Source of the DNA: Candidatus Firestoneibacteriota bacterium
Lineage (GTDB): Bacteria; Oederibacteriota; D2-FULL-39-29
Assembly: GCA_026388015.1 (NCBI GenBank)
Contig: JAPLKO010000024.1
Span: 1-39,944, forward strand
DNA length: 39,944 nucleotides
Direction: 5' to 3'
Shown here one piece after another: positions 24,102-32,668 of this stretch. The notes beneath the pieces were generated by a model. It ran no database searches and was not told where the DNA came from. It saw only the letters and a program-made list of their open reading frames with translations. The stretch's first letter is position 1; each line of letters opens with the position of its first letter. Position numbers and translations under genes: made by a program.

Positions 24102-26543
24102 CTACAACAACCCCACTCTTTTTACAAGAGCTCCTTTAACAATATCCGGCTCTAATCCTGTTATAAGCTGGAGCAGCTTAAATACACTTGTTGTGCCTTC
24201 CGCCTTGAGATTTACAACCAGGTTGAGTTTTTCATTTTCCATCACTGCTTTCTCTACCGTTTTAGGTAAGACCACTCCGGGGAAAATATTAAGACCTTTC
24301 ATTTCGATATCATAAAAAGCACACGTATAGACTGTCGAACGGCTTAAATCTATCTTACTCAAGTTTTTCAGTACAAGACCGGGAGGTAACTTTACTTTTA
24401 AAGCTTCAAGTGCTTCGGCTTCGGAAATGTTCTTTGTCAGTTCAAATTCAAAAACCTCACAAACACTGGAAACTCCTACGGGCAAAGCCGGTGAAAAAGC
24501 TACCTTTGGATGCGGGTTAAAACCTTCGGTTTGCGCCAGAGGCATTTTGGTCCGGACCAGAGTACGAAGTATGGCATTTAGGAGTTCGAGATGTGACACG
24601 AATTTAATTACTTCTGTTTTTTCATAAGTTACACTGTATTTTGCAACGGCAAACTTTTTAAACCTGCCGGACCTGGCTCCGCCTGCGACTGATACTTCTT
24701 CAATTTTCTGTTCTTTACTGCAATTCTCTTCCATTCCACACGCTGCGCACCCTTCCGTTCTGCAATTTCCGGTAGTTTCACCTATTAGGGATTTCTCATA
24801 CTCTTTCTTTAGAAACTCTTTTGAAACTCCGGAGGAGATATGTTCCCACGGCAAAATCTCAGAGGTATCTCTTTTCCTTTCCGAGTAGAACAAAGGATCT
24901 ATTCCTGTAGTTTTAAACGCTTCTTCCCATGCGGCAGGTTTAAATAACTCATGCCAGGCATCAAACCTTGCGCCTTTTTCATAAGCAACTTTTATTACGG
25001 CAGAAAGACTCCTGTCGCCCCGGGAAAATACTCCTTCCAGAGCGGAAAGTTCAAGACTATGCCATTTCAACCATCTGGGATTAACATTTTTTCGAAGTAA
25101 GTCCACTTTTCTTTTAAGCTCGGCAGTTGAATCCTGAGCCGCCCACATAAAAGGAGTGTGTGGCTTCGGAATAAAGAAAGAAACACTGACGGTAAGTCCC
25201 CTAAAATTCCGGCTTATTGCTTTGCAGGCTGCATTTACTTTTTTGGCAAGTTCGCCTATAGCAATTACATCTTCATCTGTTTCCGTAGGGAGCCCGAGCA
25301 TGAAATACAGCTTAATATTATTCATCCCTGATTTTACGCCGGAAGTGCAGGCTGACAGCAGATCCTGTTCCGTAACACATTTGTTAATCACATTACGAAG
25401 CCGTTGTGTTCCCGCTTCAGGGGCAAATGTTAAAGTAGATTTTCTTACGGAATTAAGTCCGGCAGCAAGTTCAACAGAAAAAGCGTCAATTCTGGAAGAC
25501 GGCAGTGAAACCGAAACACCCTCCCCTTCAAAAGACCTGTTTAATTCCCGGAGCATCTCTTTTATTTTTGAATGATCGGTAGAGCTTAGGGAAGAAAGTG
25601 ACAGCTCGTCAAAGCCCGTGTTTTTATAGCTTTCCTTATAGGCTGCAAGTAATACAGCTGTTGACCTTTCACGCAGCGGTCTTGTAGTAATACCGCTTAC
25701 GCAAAAACGGCAGCCCCTGGTACACCCTCTCATAATCTCCAGAGATATTCTGTTTTGTATGATATCCATATAAGGCACAATAGGATTTACAGGCTGATAG
25801 GCATTATCCATATTTGCTATTATTCTTTTTTGTATTACATCAGGTGCTTTTGAATTTATCCGCTGAATACTCTTAACGGTTTTATCTTCGTTGTAAACGG
25901 CCTTATAAAATGCAGGAACATAAACTCCGTTTATTTTTGAAAGCTCTTCCAGCAGAGTTTTCTTTGCCAGCCCGGCAGCTTTACCTTGTTTATAGGTATT
26001 TAATATGTCGTTAATCGCCTCTTCGCCTTCACCTACAAGAAAGAGGTCAAAATAATCCGCAACCGGTTCCGGGTTAAAAGCCGAGGGCCCCCCTCCGATA
26101 ATCAAAGGGCAGTCTTCCCCCCTTTCCGCCGATAAAAACGGCACACCTGAAAGTTCCAGTATCTGAAGAATATTTGTAAAAGTCATTTCATATTGCAGGG
26201 TAAAGGCTATAATGTCAAATTTCGAGACCGGAGTAAAAGTTTCCAGGGAGTACAACGGAAAGCCCTTTTCCTTCAGCTTGGCTTCCATATCAGGCCAGGG
26301 AGAAAATACGCGCTCTGCCCGGGCATCCTCACGGCTATTGATAATCCCGTAGAGTATCTTGAATCCAAGATAAGACATGCCAACTTCATAGGTTTCCGGA
26401 AAAGCCAGGAGTACTTTTACTTGAGCTTTTGTAGGAACTTTAGAGACCGCATTTAGCTCACAGCCGATATATCTTGTGGGATGAGAAATGAAAGGAAGAA
26501 GCTCAAGATAAAGGCGCTCTCTAAATTTTAAAATATCATTCAT
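24102..26543 (-). CDS. TIGR03960-type radical SAM protein fused to a DUF2344 domain
   Basis: 813 residues. The N-terminal region (about 40-200) looks like a B12-binding-like Rossmann domain with LAFPETYEVGMSYLG and IIGGGPSAFNPEP. The radical SAM cluster motif CTRGCRFC has C274, C278 and C281, followed by the SAM-binding barrel. A cysteine-rich linker lies near residues 590-610 (CRTEGCAACGMEENC). The C-terminal domain from about 630 is DUF2344 (TIGR03936), with KFVSHLELLNAILRT and EGFNPHPKVAFSPALPVG. The reaction is not known; the family usually lies next to ribonuclease E/G or rod-shape genes, suggesting an RNA or tRNA modification role. It overlaps rodA by four bases. Confidence 0.9.
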   Translation of the reverse strand: MNDILKFRERLYLELLPFISHPTRYIGCELNAVSKVPTKAQVKVLLAFPETYEVGMSYLGFKILYGIINSREDARAERVFSPWPDMEAKLKEKGFPLYSLETFTPVSKFDIIAFTLQYEMTFTNILQILELSGVPFLSAERGEDCPLIIGGGPSAFNPEPVADYFDLFLVGEGEEAINDILNTYKQGKAAGLAKKTLLEELSKINGVYVPAFYKAVYNEDKTVKSIQRINSKAPDVIQKRIIANMDNAYQPVNPIVPYMDIIQNRISLEIMRGCTRGCRFCVSGITTRPLRERSTAVLLAAYKESYKNTGFDELSLSSLSSTDHSKIKEMLRELNRSFEGEGVSVSLPSSRIDAFSVELAAGLNSVRKSTLTFAPEAGTQRLRNVINKCVTEQDLLSACTSGVKSGMNNIKLYFMLGLPTETDEDVIAIGELAKKVNAACKAISRNFRGLTVSVSFFIPKPHTPFMWAAQDSTAELKRKVDLLRKNVNPRWLKWHSLELSALEGVFSRGDRSLSAVIKVAYEKGARFDAWHELFKPAAWEEAFKTTGIDPLFYSERKRDTSEILPWEHISSGVSKEFLKKEYEKSLIGETTGNCRTEGCAACGMEENCSKEQKIEEVSVAGGARSGRFKKFAVAKYSVTYEKTEVIKFVSHLELLNAILRTLVRTKMPLAQTEGFNPHPKVAFSPALPVGVSSVCEVFEFELTKNISEAEALEALKVKLPPGLVLKNLSKIDLSRSTVYTCAFYDIEMKGLNIFPGVVLPKTVEKAVMENEKLNLVVNLKAEGTTSVFKLLQLITGLEPDIVKGALVKRVGLL

Positions 26544-27655
26544 GCTGAGAACTTTTTAATGGACATATGTATATTGAGAAGAATCCCCGCCAAAAACATT
26601 GAAAAGATAAGAGAAGAACCGCCGTAGCTGACAAAAGGAAGAGGCACTCCTACCACAGGCAGAAGCCCTAGCGTCATACCCAGATTAATGAATATCTGAG
26701 TTATAAAAATTGCTACTATACCCGTAGCCAGTACGGCGCTTGTACGGTTTTTCGCATAAACAGCAATTTTAATACCTTCCATTATCAGCAAATAGTAAAT
26801 AAATATTATAACTATGGACAGTAAAAACCCGAGCTCTTCGCCTATTACAGAAAAAATAAAATCCGTATGATGTTCGGGTATAAAATTCAACTGCGACTGA
26901 GTACCCCTGAACAACCCCTTACCAAATAGACCGCCGGAGCCGATGGCTATCTTGGATTGAATCAGAGAATAACCGCTGCCGAGAGGGTCTGCAGCAGGAT
27001 CCAGAAAGCTGAAAATACGTTTTTTCTGGTAATCTTTCATCAAAAATAAATAGAATATCGGAGCAATCGCTGCTAGCAAGACAAAAGTGCTTAAAAGATA
27101 ACGCTTTTTCATACCGCCTATAAAGAGCATAAAAAATACCATTGGAATAAATATTAAAGTCGTTCCTAAATCCGGCTGCAGTAAAATCAAAGCGAGCGGA
27201 ATGCCTACCAGAAGAAATGTCTTCCACATGCCTTCAAGTAAATCAATTTTACCTTTGCTGTCCGCAATAAATTTTGTCAGCATTAAAACCAGTCCTACTT
27301 TTGCGAACTCCGAAGGCTGAAAAGCTATCGGACCAAAATGGAACCATCTTACACTTCCGAAGACATTTTTGCCAATTAGAAGAAGTATTAATAAGAGGGT
27401 TATAGTTATATAGTACAGCCAGGGAGCATGCCCAATCCAGAACTCGTAGTTAATTCTGCTGACATAAAGCATAAGAATAAAAGAAACACAGACCCAGACT
27501 AATTGCTTTAAAAAAAAATTATATCTGAATATAGTTGTTTCACGGGTACTTGTCGCGCTATATATCATGATAAGGCTAAAAAAACACAAAACACCTATAG
27601 AAATCAATATTATTTTATTTAAACTTCTAATGCTCTGTTGTTCTAGTAAGCGCAT
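26540..27655 (-). CDS. rodA: Rod shape-determining protein RodA (SEDS glycosyltransferase)
   Basis: 371 residues with about ten membrane helices. RodA polymerises lipid II into glycan strands as part of the elongasome and works with PBP2, encoded directly upstream. Seen are the SEDS features GSVRWFHFGPIAFQPSEFAKV, LLQPDLGTTLIF, IPEHHTDFIFSVIGEELGF and GLLPVVGVPLPFVSYGGSS. The start overlaps the PBP2 end by 29 bases and has AAGGAAAGG just upstream. Confidence 0.96.
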   Translation of the reverse strand: MRLLEQQSIRSLNKIILISIGVLCFFSLIMIYSATSTRETTIFRYNFFLKQLVWVCVSFILMLYVSRINYEFWIGHAPWLYYITITLLLILLLIGKNVFGSVRWFHFGPIAFQPSEFAKVGLVLMLTKFIADSKGKIDLLEGMWKTFLLVGIPLALILLQPDLGTTLIFIPMVFFMLFIGGMKKRYLLSTFVLLAAIAPIFYLFLMKDYQKKRIFSFLDPAADPLGSGYSLIQSKIAIGSGGLFGKGLFRGTQSQLNFIPEHHTDFIFSVIGEELGFLLSIVIIFIYYLLIMEGIKIAVYAKNRTSAVLATGIVAIFITQIFINLGMTLGLLPVVGVPLPFVSYGGSSLIFSMFLAGILLNIHMSIKKFSA

Positions 27656-29399
27656 ACCTTTCCTTCTTTAATTTGAAATAGCTTTCAATTACCGCTTTTC
27701 CTATCGGCGCGGCGTTTTCCCCGCCGGAACCTCCGCCCTCAATAAATACAAGAACAGAAACTTCTGGATTAACAAAAGGCGCGTAACCGACAAAAGCAGC
27801 ATGTGATAACCCATGCGGGTTCTCTACGGTTGCAGTCTTACCCGCAATTGCATAGGCCGACTTTGCCCTGCTCCCGGTCCCTCCGGAATTGACCGCTTTC
27901 CACAGTCCTTTTTTGACGAGATCGAGAGTTTCAGCGCTAATAGGACAACTTCTAAGCATTTCTTTCTTAAACTCTTTTTCACCTATTTTTTTAACCAGGC
28001 GTGGCTTATATGATATTCCGTTATTTATTATTATGTCATAACTTGATAATATTTGCAGCGGATTGGCCGTAATATAACCCTGACCTATTGAATATTGGAT
28101 GGTATTGCCGGGAAACCAGTGGATGCCGTATTTATCCTTTTTCCAGACGGGAGTCGGGACCAACCCCGCTTTTTCTCCGTCAAGATCTATGCCAGTCAAA
28201 GCACCGTAGCCGAAAAGTCTCGCATACTCGGAGATTTTGTCAGCTGTTACCGTGAGTGCCAGTTGATAGAAAAATACATCGCACGACTGAGAGATCGCAT
28301 CTACCATCGTTAAGACACCGTGCCCCTCCAACTTCCAGCAGTCGTAAGTCCAATCCTTTCCGTAGTGATAGGTTCCCCGGCAGACAAAGATATCCTCTTT
28401 GGTAAGTTTTTTTTTCTCAAGCGCCGCGGCGGCAGGTACAATTTTAAAAACAGAACCCGGAGAATAAAGTCCGCTTACAGCCCTGTTTAAAAACGGTTGT
28501 TCCGGATCATAGAGCATACGGCTCCACTCCTCTTTATCAAGATGATCACAGAAAATATTCGGATCAAAGGAAGGCTTGCTGACCAGAGCATAAATCTCCC
28601 CATCTTTCGGATTCATACACACCACCACTCCGCGCCGGCCCTTAAAATACTCCTCACATAATTTTTGCAATCTTAAATCCAGCGTTAAAACAATATCTTC
28701 ACCTTTTACAAACGGATCCTCCCCCAGGCTCTTAATCTCTTTCCCGGAAGAATTTACCATTATTTTCATGGCGCCATTTACACCCCGCAGCTCTGCATCA
28801 AACTTTTTTTCAACACCGGCGCGGCCCACCGTATCTCCGACATACACTTTTCCTTTGTTAACATCGTTAAGACTAACCTCTCCGACATAGCCGATAACAT
28901 GCGCCGCAGTTTCTTTATACAGGTAGTTCCTTTTTGCTTCCGCATGTATTATTACTCCGGAAAGCTCTGTTTTATTCTCCTCAATAACCGAAACAATTTG
29001 CGCTTTCAGATTACCTTTAATTTTAATAGCTTCATATACTTTATTTTTCTGCTTTTCTATTTTTTGAATTATCTCTTCTTCGGGGATTTTCAGTATTTTT
29101 GCGAGGAGAGCGATAACTTTCTCACTGTCTTTAAGATCAGCCGGTATTATGGACACCGTAAAAGAGGGTACACTGTCGGCAAGTTTTTCTCCGTATCTGT
29201 CGTAAATAATCCCCCGTGCCGCGCGTTTCAAAACCACTCGGGTGCTGTTGCTTTGGGCCAGACTTTTGTATTTTGTATAGGACAATATTTGAATATAAAA
29301 CAGCCTGAGAACTATTATCCCGAACAAGATCGAGCCAAAAGTTATAAGAAGCTTAAAACGTTTTTTCTGCTCTTTATCCTGGACTCTTTCAAGCGCCAT
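27627..29399 (-). CDS. mrdA: Penicillin-binding protein 2 (elongasome transpeptidase) with a KTA motif
   Basis: 590 residues, class B PBP. One membrane helix (about 17-38), the dimerisation/pedestal domain with RGIIYDRYG (62-70), and the transpeptidase domain: nucleophile S316 in SPGSVFK (Lys319), SCD at 372-374 as the SxN-type motif, and K521-T522-A523 in AGKTATVEN. The third motif is normally KTG or KSG; alanine here is unusual and is confirmed by the codons AAG ACT GCA. It cross-links the peptidoglycan made by RodA. It overlaps mreD upstream by 11 bases. Confidence 0.94.
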   Translation of the reverse strand: MALERVQDKEQKKRFKLLITFGSILFGIIVLRLFYIQILSYTKYKSLAQSNSTRVVLKRAARGIIYDRYGEKLADSVPSFTVSIIPADLKDSEKVIALLAKILKIPEEEIIQKIEKQKNKVYEAIKIKGNLKAQIVSVIEENKTELSGVIIHAEAKRNYLYKETAAHVIGYVGEVSLNDVNKGKVYVGDTVGRAGVEKKFDAELRGVNGAMKIMVNSSGKEIKSLGEDPFVKGEDIVLTLDLRLQKLCEEYFKGRRGVVVCMNPKDGEIYALVSKPSFDPNIFCDHLDKEEWSRMLYDPEQPFLNRAVSGLYSPGSVFKIVPAAAALEKKKLTKEDIFVCRGTYHYGKDWTYDCWKLEGHGVLTMVDAISQSCDVFFYQLALTVTADKISEYARLFGYGALTGIDLDGEKAGLVPTPVWKKDKYGIHWFPGNTIQYSIGQGYITANPLQILSSYDIIINNGISYKPRLVKKIGEKEFKKEMLRSCPISAETLDLVKKGLWKAVNSGGTGSRAKSAYAIAGKTATVENPHGLSHAAFVGYAPFVNPEVSVLVFIEGGGSGGENAAPIGKAVIESYFKLKKERYALTRTTEH

Positions 29400-29889
29400 A
29401 AAGACCTAATTTTTTCCAGAATTTCCCATCAGAAAAATAACTACCGAGAAGCAGAAGAGAATACAGGAGCGCCGAATATATTGAAACGGGAAGCGCCAAA
29501 CGTATAATTTCAACAGCAATATTTATCCGGGCATAAAAGTAATTAATAATAAAAAGTGTGATCGCACCGTGTAACAGTGCAACCAGAAAAACAATCAGCA
29601 CCTTTGAAAACTTATTTTCGGTGAATATATGTTTCGTTAAAAAAACTGTCAGAAAACCGGCAAAAGTAAGCGTTAAAATACCTGAACCAAAGGTACTGTA
29701 GGAGATAAAATCATAAAAAAGCCCGCAACCGGCGCCGATTAGCACACCATCAAGCAAATTGTTTTTTTTAACTGTCAGCGCCAATCCTATTATCAGAAAA
29801 TTAGGTGTTATTCCCCATAAGACAAAACTATCTCTTAAGGCCAGCTGAAATAAAAAAAATATAAACAAAACAAATACTCTAATCAGCAT
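29389..29889 (-). CDS. mreD: Rod shape-determining protein MreD
   Basis: 166 residues, almost entirely hydrophobic with five or six membrane helices. The opening MLIRVFVLFIFFLFQLALRD, GVLIGAGCGLFYDFIS and later helices fit MreD, which bridges MreC to the elongasome in the inner membrane. It is placed between mreC (nine-base gap) and PBP2 in the standard order, which carries much of the identification because MreD sequences diverge quickly. Confidence 0.88.
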   Translation of the reverse strand: MLIRVFVLFIFFLFQLALRDSFVLWGITPNFLIIGLALTVKKNNLLDGVLIGAGCGLFYDFISYSTFGSGILTLTFAGFLTVFLTKHIFTENKFSKVLIVFLVALLHGAITLFIINYFYARINIAVEIIRLALPVSIYSALLYSLLLLGSYFSDGKFWKKLGLYGA

Positions 29890-29898
29890 AAGAGAAAG

Positions 29899-30708
29899 TT
29901 ACTCCTTAACCACTATCAGAACTTCTTCCAACTTAAGAACGTCGACTGTCGGCACAACCTCAATATCCAGGCTCATACTGTCTGAAGCAGATCTGACACC
30001 TGCTATCGTCCCTATTAAAAGGCCTTTAGGAAATTTTCCGTCACCCGAGGTCACAATAGAATCCCCCTCTTTGACGTCATATGCGGAAAGAAACACCATC
30101 TTGCATTTACCGTTACCTGCTCCGCTCACCGTACCCACTACTCTTGACTTTTGTATGATACCGCTTATTCCGCTCTTGTAGTCAGTAATCAGCATCACCA
30201 GCGAATACTCGGGATAAACTTCAATAATTTTTCCCACAACCCCGTCTTGAGCTATGACCGTCATATCTTTTACAACCCCGTCTCTCCCGCCTAAATCCAC
30301 GGTTATAATTCCGTAATAATTATTTAAATCCCTGCCTACAACCTTGGTCATTATTGTCTTGAAACTAATTTTTCTTTTGTAATCCAAAAGCCTTTTAAGC
30401 CTTTCGTTTTCCAGAGCTTTTTCTTCCAATTGATTGTTTTCATACACTAAATCTGAAAGCTCTTTCTTAAGTTTTTCATTATCGTGTTTCAAATATGCGA
30501 AGTTTATCAGTGTATCCCGTAGATAAATTGCTGTCCGGCCTATCTTGCCGGCCTGTTTCTGAAGCGGATGCAACACATAAAATAGAGCTCTGCTCCTGCC
30601 TAAACTCTGCTCTTTATCTTTAAATAAGAAAAAAAGTCCGGCAAATACCGCGAGAATAGCAATAACCAAAAGATATGTTCTGTATTTATTTAGGCGTTTT
30701 TTCCACAT
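29899..30708 (-). CDS. mreC: Rod shape-determining protein MreC
   Basis: 269 residues: a short basic N-terminus, one membrane helix (about 12-29), a coiled coil at about 70-105 (HDNEKLKKELSDLVYENNQL), then the two beta-barrel domains with VVGRDLNNYYGIITVDLGGRDGV and GVVGKIIEV. MreC is a periplasmic scaffold that activates PBP2-RodA. No clear Shine-Dalgarno precedes the ATG (GAGTAGTTAAAAT), and a candidate promoter lies only about 16-44 bases upstream, so the leader would be very short. Confidence 0.95.
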   Translation of the reverse strand: MWKKRLNKYRTYLLVIAILAVFAGLFFLFKDKEQSLGRSRALFYVLHPLQKQAGKIGRTAIYLRDTLINFAYLKHDNEKLKKELSDLVYENNQLEEKALENERLKRLLDYKRKISFKTIMTKVVGRDLNNYYGIITVDLGGRDGVVKDMTVIAQDGVVGKIIEVYPEYSLVMLITDYKSGISGIIQKSRVVGTVSGAGNGKCKMVFLSAYDVKEGDSIVTSGDGKFPKGLLIGTIAGVRSASDSMSLDIEVVPTVDVLKLEEVLIVVKE

Positions 30709-30723
30709 ATTTTAACTACTCAT

Positions 30724-30752
30724 AATATACCAAAATACAGCTATTTTTACAA
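30724..30752 (-). promoter_or_regulatory. Candidate promoter for the mreC-mreD-PBP2-rodA operon
   Basis: On the minus strand TTGTAA (30752-30747) and TATATT (30729-30724) are separated by exactly 17 bases. The -10 box matches five of six, the -35 four of six. It lies between the mreB terminator and mreC, where a separate promoter is needed. The remaining intergenic bases show a TTGACA near 30775 without a matching -10. Confidence 0.45.
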
Positions 30753-30883
30753 GAACCATGTGCCGGTTCGGAATAGAATGTCAAATTTTTTGGCATAATA
30801 GATACTGCATAACTAATTATTCTAATAGAATTATGCAAGTTATTAGATTTGATTGCAGCAAGAGATGTTATTATTGGCATTAA

Positions 30884-30920
30884 TAAAAAAACCCGCCCTC
30901 AATTTTCCGAGAACGGGTTT
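30884..30920 (-). terminator. Rho-independent terminator of mreB
   Basis: On the minus strand AAACCCGTTCTC pairs with GAGGGCGGGTTT (two G-T pairs) around GGAAAATT, followed by a run of T. It begins 13 bases after the mreB stop, so mreB is probably terminated separately from mreC. Confidence 0.8.
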
Positions 30921-30932
30921 CTGCTTTTATCT

Positions 30933-31976
30933 TTAAAAATATTCTTTTTCGTAAACTGCCACTTCCCTTAGCAAGCCGTCATCTATCTCAAGCAGACGGC
31001 CTACACCTCTTACCACACAGGTAACAGGGTCTTCTGCGATATTGACGGGAACTCCGGTTTCATATCTTATTCTTTCGGCAAGACCTTTCAATTGAGACGT
31101 GCCGCCTGCCAAAATAATACCTTTATCTACTATATCCGCGGAGAGTTCCGGTGGAGTTCTCTCCAGAGTTTCTTTTATAGCCTCAATTATCTGTGAAATC
31201 GGTTCTTTCATTGCTTCTCTAATCTCTTCAGATGTTACCTCCAGAGTCCTTGGCAGACCGGTTACCAAATCTCTGCCGCGAACATTAATTCTGGATTCTT
31301 CTTTCAACGGAAAAGCTGAGCCAATTTCAATTTTAATTTCTTCTGCAGTTCGTTCCCCGATCAGGACGTTATATGCAGTTTTCAGGTGCATAGCAATGGC
31401 GTCCGTTAATTCATCCCCGCCGACTCTGACAGAGTTATTGCAGACGATGCCTCGTAAAGAGATAACTGCGACTTCTGTCGTGCCTCCTCCAATATCCGCA
31501 ATCATGTTACCTGTGGGCGACTCTACAGGCAATCCCGCGCCAATTGCAGCGGCCATCGGTTCTTCAACCAAAAAGACCTCTCTAGCTCCAGCCTGTTCCG
31601 CAGAGTCTCGCACTGCACGTTTTTCAACTTCGGTGACACCTGAAGGAATACCAATCACGACTATAGGTCTTATCGGGGTTCTTTTATTGTGGACTTTGTT
31701 AATAAAATATTTCAGCATTTTTTCGGTTACTTCAAAGTCGGCGATTACACCGTCTTTCATTGGTCTTATGGCAAGAATACTTACAGGTGTACGGCCAAGC
31801 ATCTTTTTAGCTTCGGTTCCTACAGCTAATATCTCGTGCGTATCTTTAACCAGCGCAACCAGAGAAGGTTCGTTTAAAACAATTCCTTTTCCCTTAACAT
31901 AGACCAGCGTCGTAGCGGTCCCCAGATCTATCGCGAGATCATTAGAAAACATTCCAAAAAAATAATCCAAAATCAT
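30933..31976 (-). CDS. mreB: Rod shape-determining protein MreB
   Basis: 347 residues, bacterial actin. It forms membrane-bound filaments that steer the elongation machinery. Phosphate 1 loop [18 protein letters not shown] (about 14-31), connect-1/phosphate 2 region [13 protein letters not shown] (about 159-171) and the adenosine motif [12 protein letters not shown] (about 288-299) are present. AAGGAGG lies six bases before the ATG. It is last in a run with the folate-type genes 59 bases upstream, and ends at a strong terminator. Confidence 0.98.
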   Translation of the reverse strand: MILDYFFGMFSNDLAIDLGTATTLVYVKGKGIVLNEPSLVALVKDTHEILAVGTEAKKMLGRTPVSILAIRPMKDGVIADFEVTEKMLKYFINKVHNKRTPIRPIVVIGIPSGVTEVEKRAVRDSAEQAGAREVFLVEEPMAAAIGAGLPVESPTGNMIADIGGGTTEVAVISLRGIVCNNSVRVGGDELTDAIAMHLKTAYNVLIGERTAEEIKIEIGSAFPLKEESRINVRGRDLVTGLPRTLEVTSEEIREAMKEPISQIIEAIKETLERTPPELSADIVDKGIILAGGTSQLKGLAERIRYETGVPVNIAEDPVTCVVRGVGRLLEIDDGLLREVAVYEKEYF

Positions 31977-32035
31977 TAATTTCCTCCTTGATTGACAGCT
32001 TCAAAACTAATTATTTAAGGATATAAAACAATTTG

Positions 32036-32668
32036 TCAGCCGTTTAATATCTTAAAGCACTCTTTCTCTACCAGCTTTTCTATTCTTTCTGCCTCTGTCA
32101 GCAATGAATCACTTTCTTTTTTCATTTTACTCTTAAAAGCTTCGTCTTTCAAACATAAAATATTTATGAGGACATTTAAATAGGCTGATTTTTGCGCCGC
32201 TTTCGCAAAGCAGACTGAAACTCCGACATCAGTTATTAGATTCTTATTGCCTTTGAACACCAACACTTCACAAACTTTCAAAACTTTATCGCATAGTCTC
32301 ATTATATTAAAAGGCACTTCCGCCGCTGTCTTTATAGCCGCTTCCATAGCTTTGGCCCTTAGCAACTTTTCTTCTACCGTGTTTTTTGAAAGTTTTGAGG
32401 CTTTAGAATAGTTGCCATACGCTTCAACATCAGCGTCAAGCAAAACTAGAAGCTCCTTTCTATGTTTCCCGGAAAGTTCAAGCAGTTCTTTAACCTCTTC
32501 AGAAACAGAAACATATTTTTCATTGCCGGCGGTAAAATTCCCGACCATGCAATTAAGACTTGCTGCCACAGCTCCGACCAAGGCCGCCGCCGCGCCGCCA
32601 CCAGGCGCAGCAAGTTTTGCGCTCAGGTCTTCAGTAAACTTTAACAGGGACTCATTGCTGTAAGGCAT
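32036..32668 (-). CDS. Formiminotetrahydrofolate cyclodeaminase / methenyl-THF cyclohydrolase family protein (FchA-like)
   Basis: 210 residues, all-helical FTCD_C family. The folate-site loop APGGGAAAALVGAVAASLNCMVG (21-43) has alanine where PGGGS is usual; D78, D80 and Y84 follow in LLDADVEAY. Members either release ammonia from 5-formimino-THF or, as FchA, hydrolyse methenyl-THF. It overlaps by 17 bases the upstream Fhs-like gene, and in anaerobes fhs-fchA is a known Wood-Ljungdahl methyl-branch pair. Because its partner has lost the ATP site, the substrate here is open. Confidence 0.85.
   Translation of the reverse strand: MPYSNESLLKFTEDLSAKLAAPGGGAAAALVGAVAASLNCMVGNFTAGNEKYVSVSEEVKELLELSGKHRKELLVLLDADVEAYGNYSKASKLSKNTVEEKLLRAKAMEAAIKTAAEVPFNIMRLCDKVLKVCEVLVFKGNKNLITDVGVSVCFAKAAQKSAYLNVLINILCLKDEAFKSKMKKESDSLLTEAERIEKLVEKECFKILNG

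Noticed and set aside
24016..24315. Plus-strand frame of 99 codons over the hydrolase remnant and the end of the radical SAM gene
   Set aside because: It runs across two unrelated minus-strand coding pieces and has no recognisable domain.
28899..29507. A 202-codon open frame antisense to PBP2 and mreD
   Set aside because: It spans the overlap of two well-supported genes, is rich in Phe/Tyr as expected for an antisense shadow and matches nothing known.
31099..31902. A 267-codon open frame antisense to mreB
   Set aside because: It mirrors the mreB coding frame, has no family resemblance and no ribosome-binding site; mreB on the other strand is certain.
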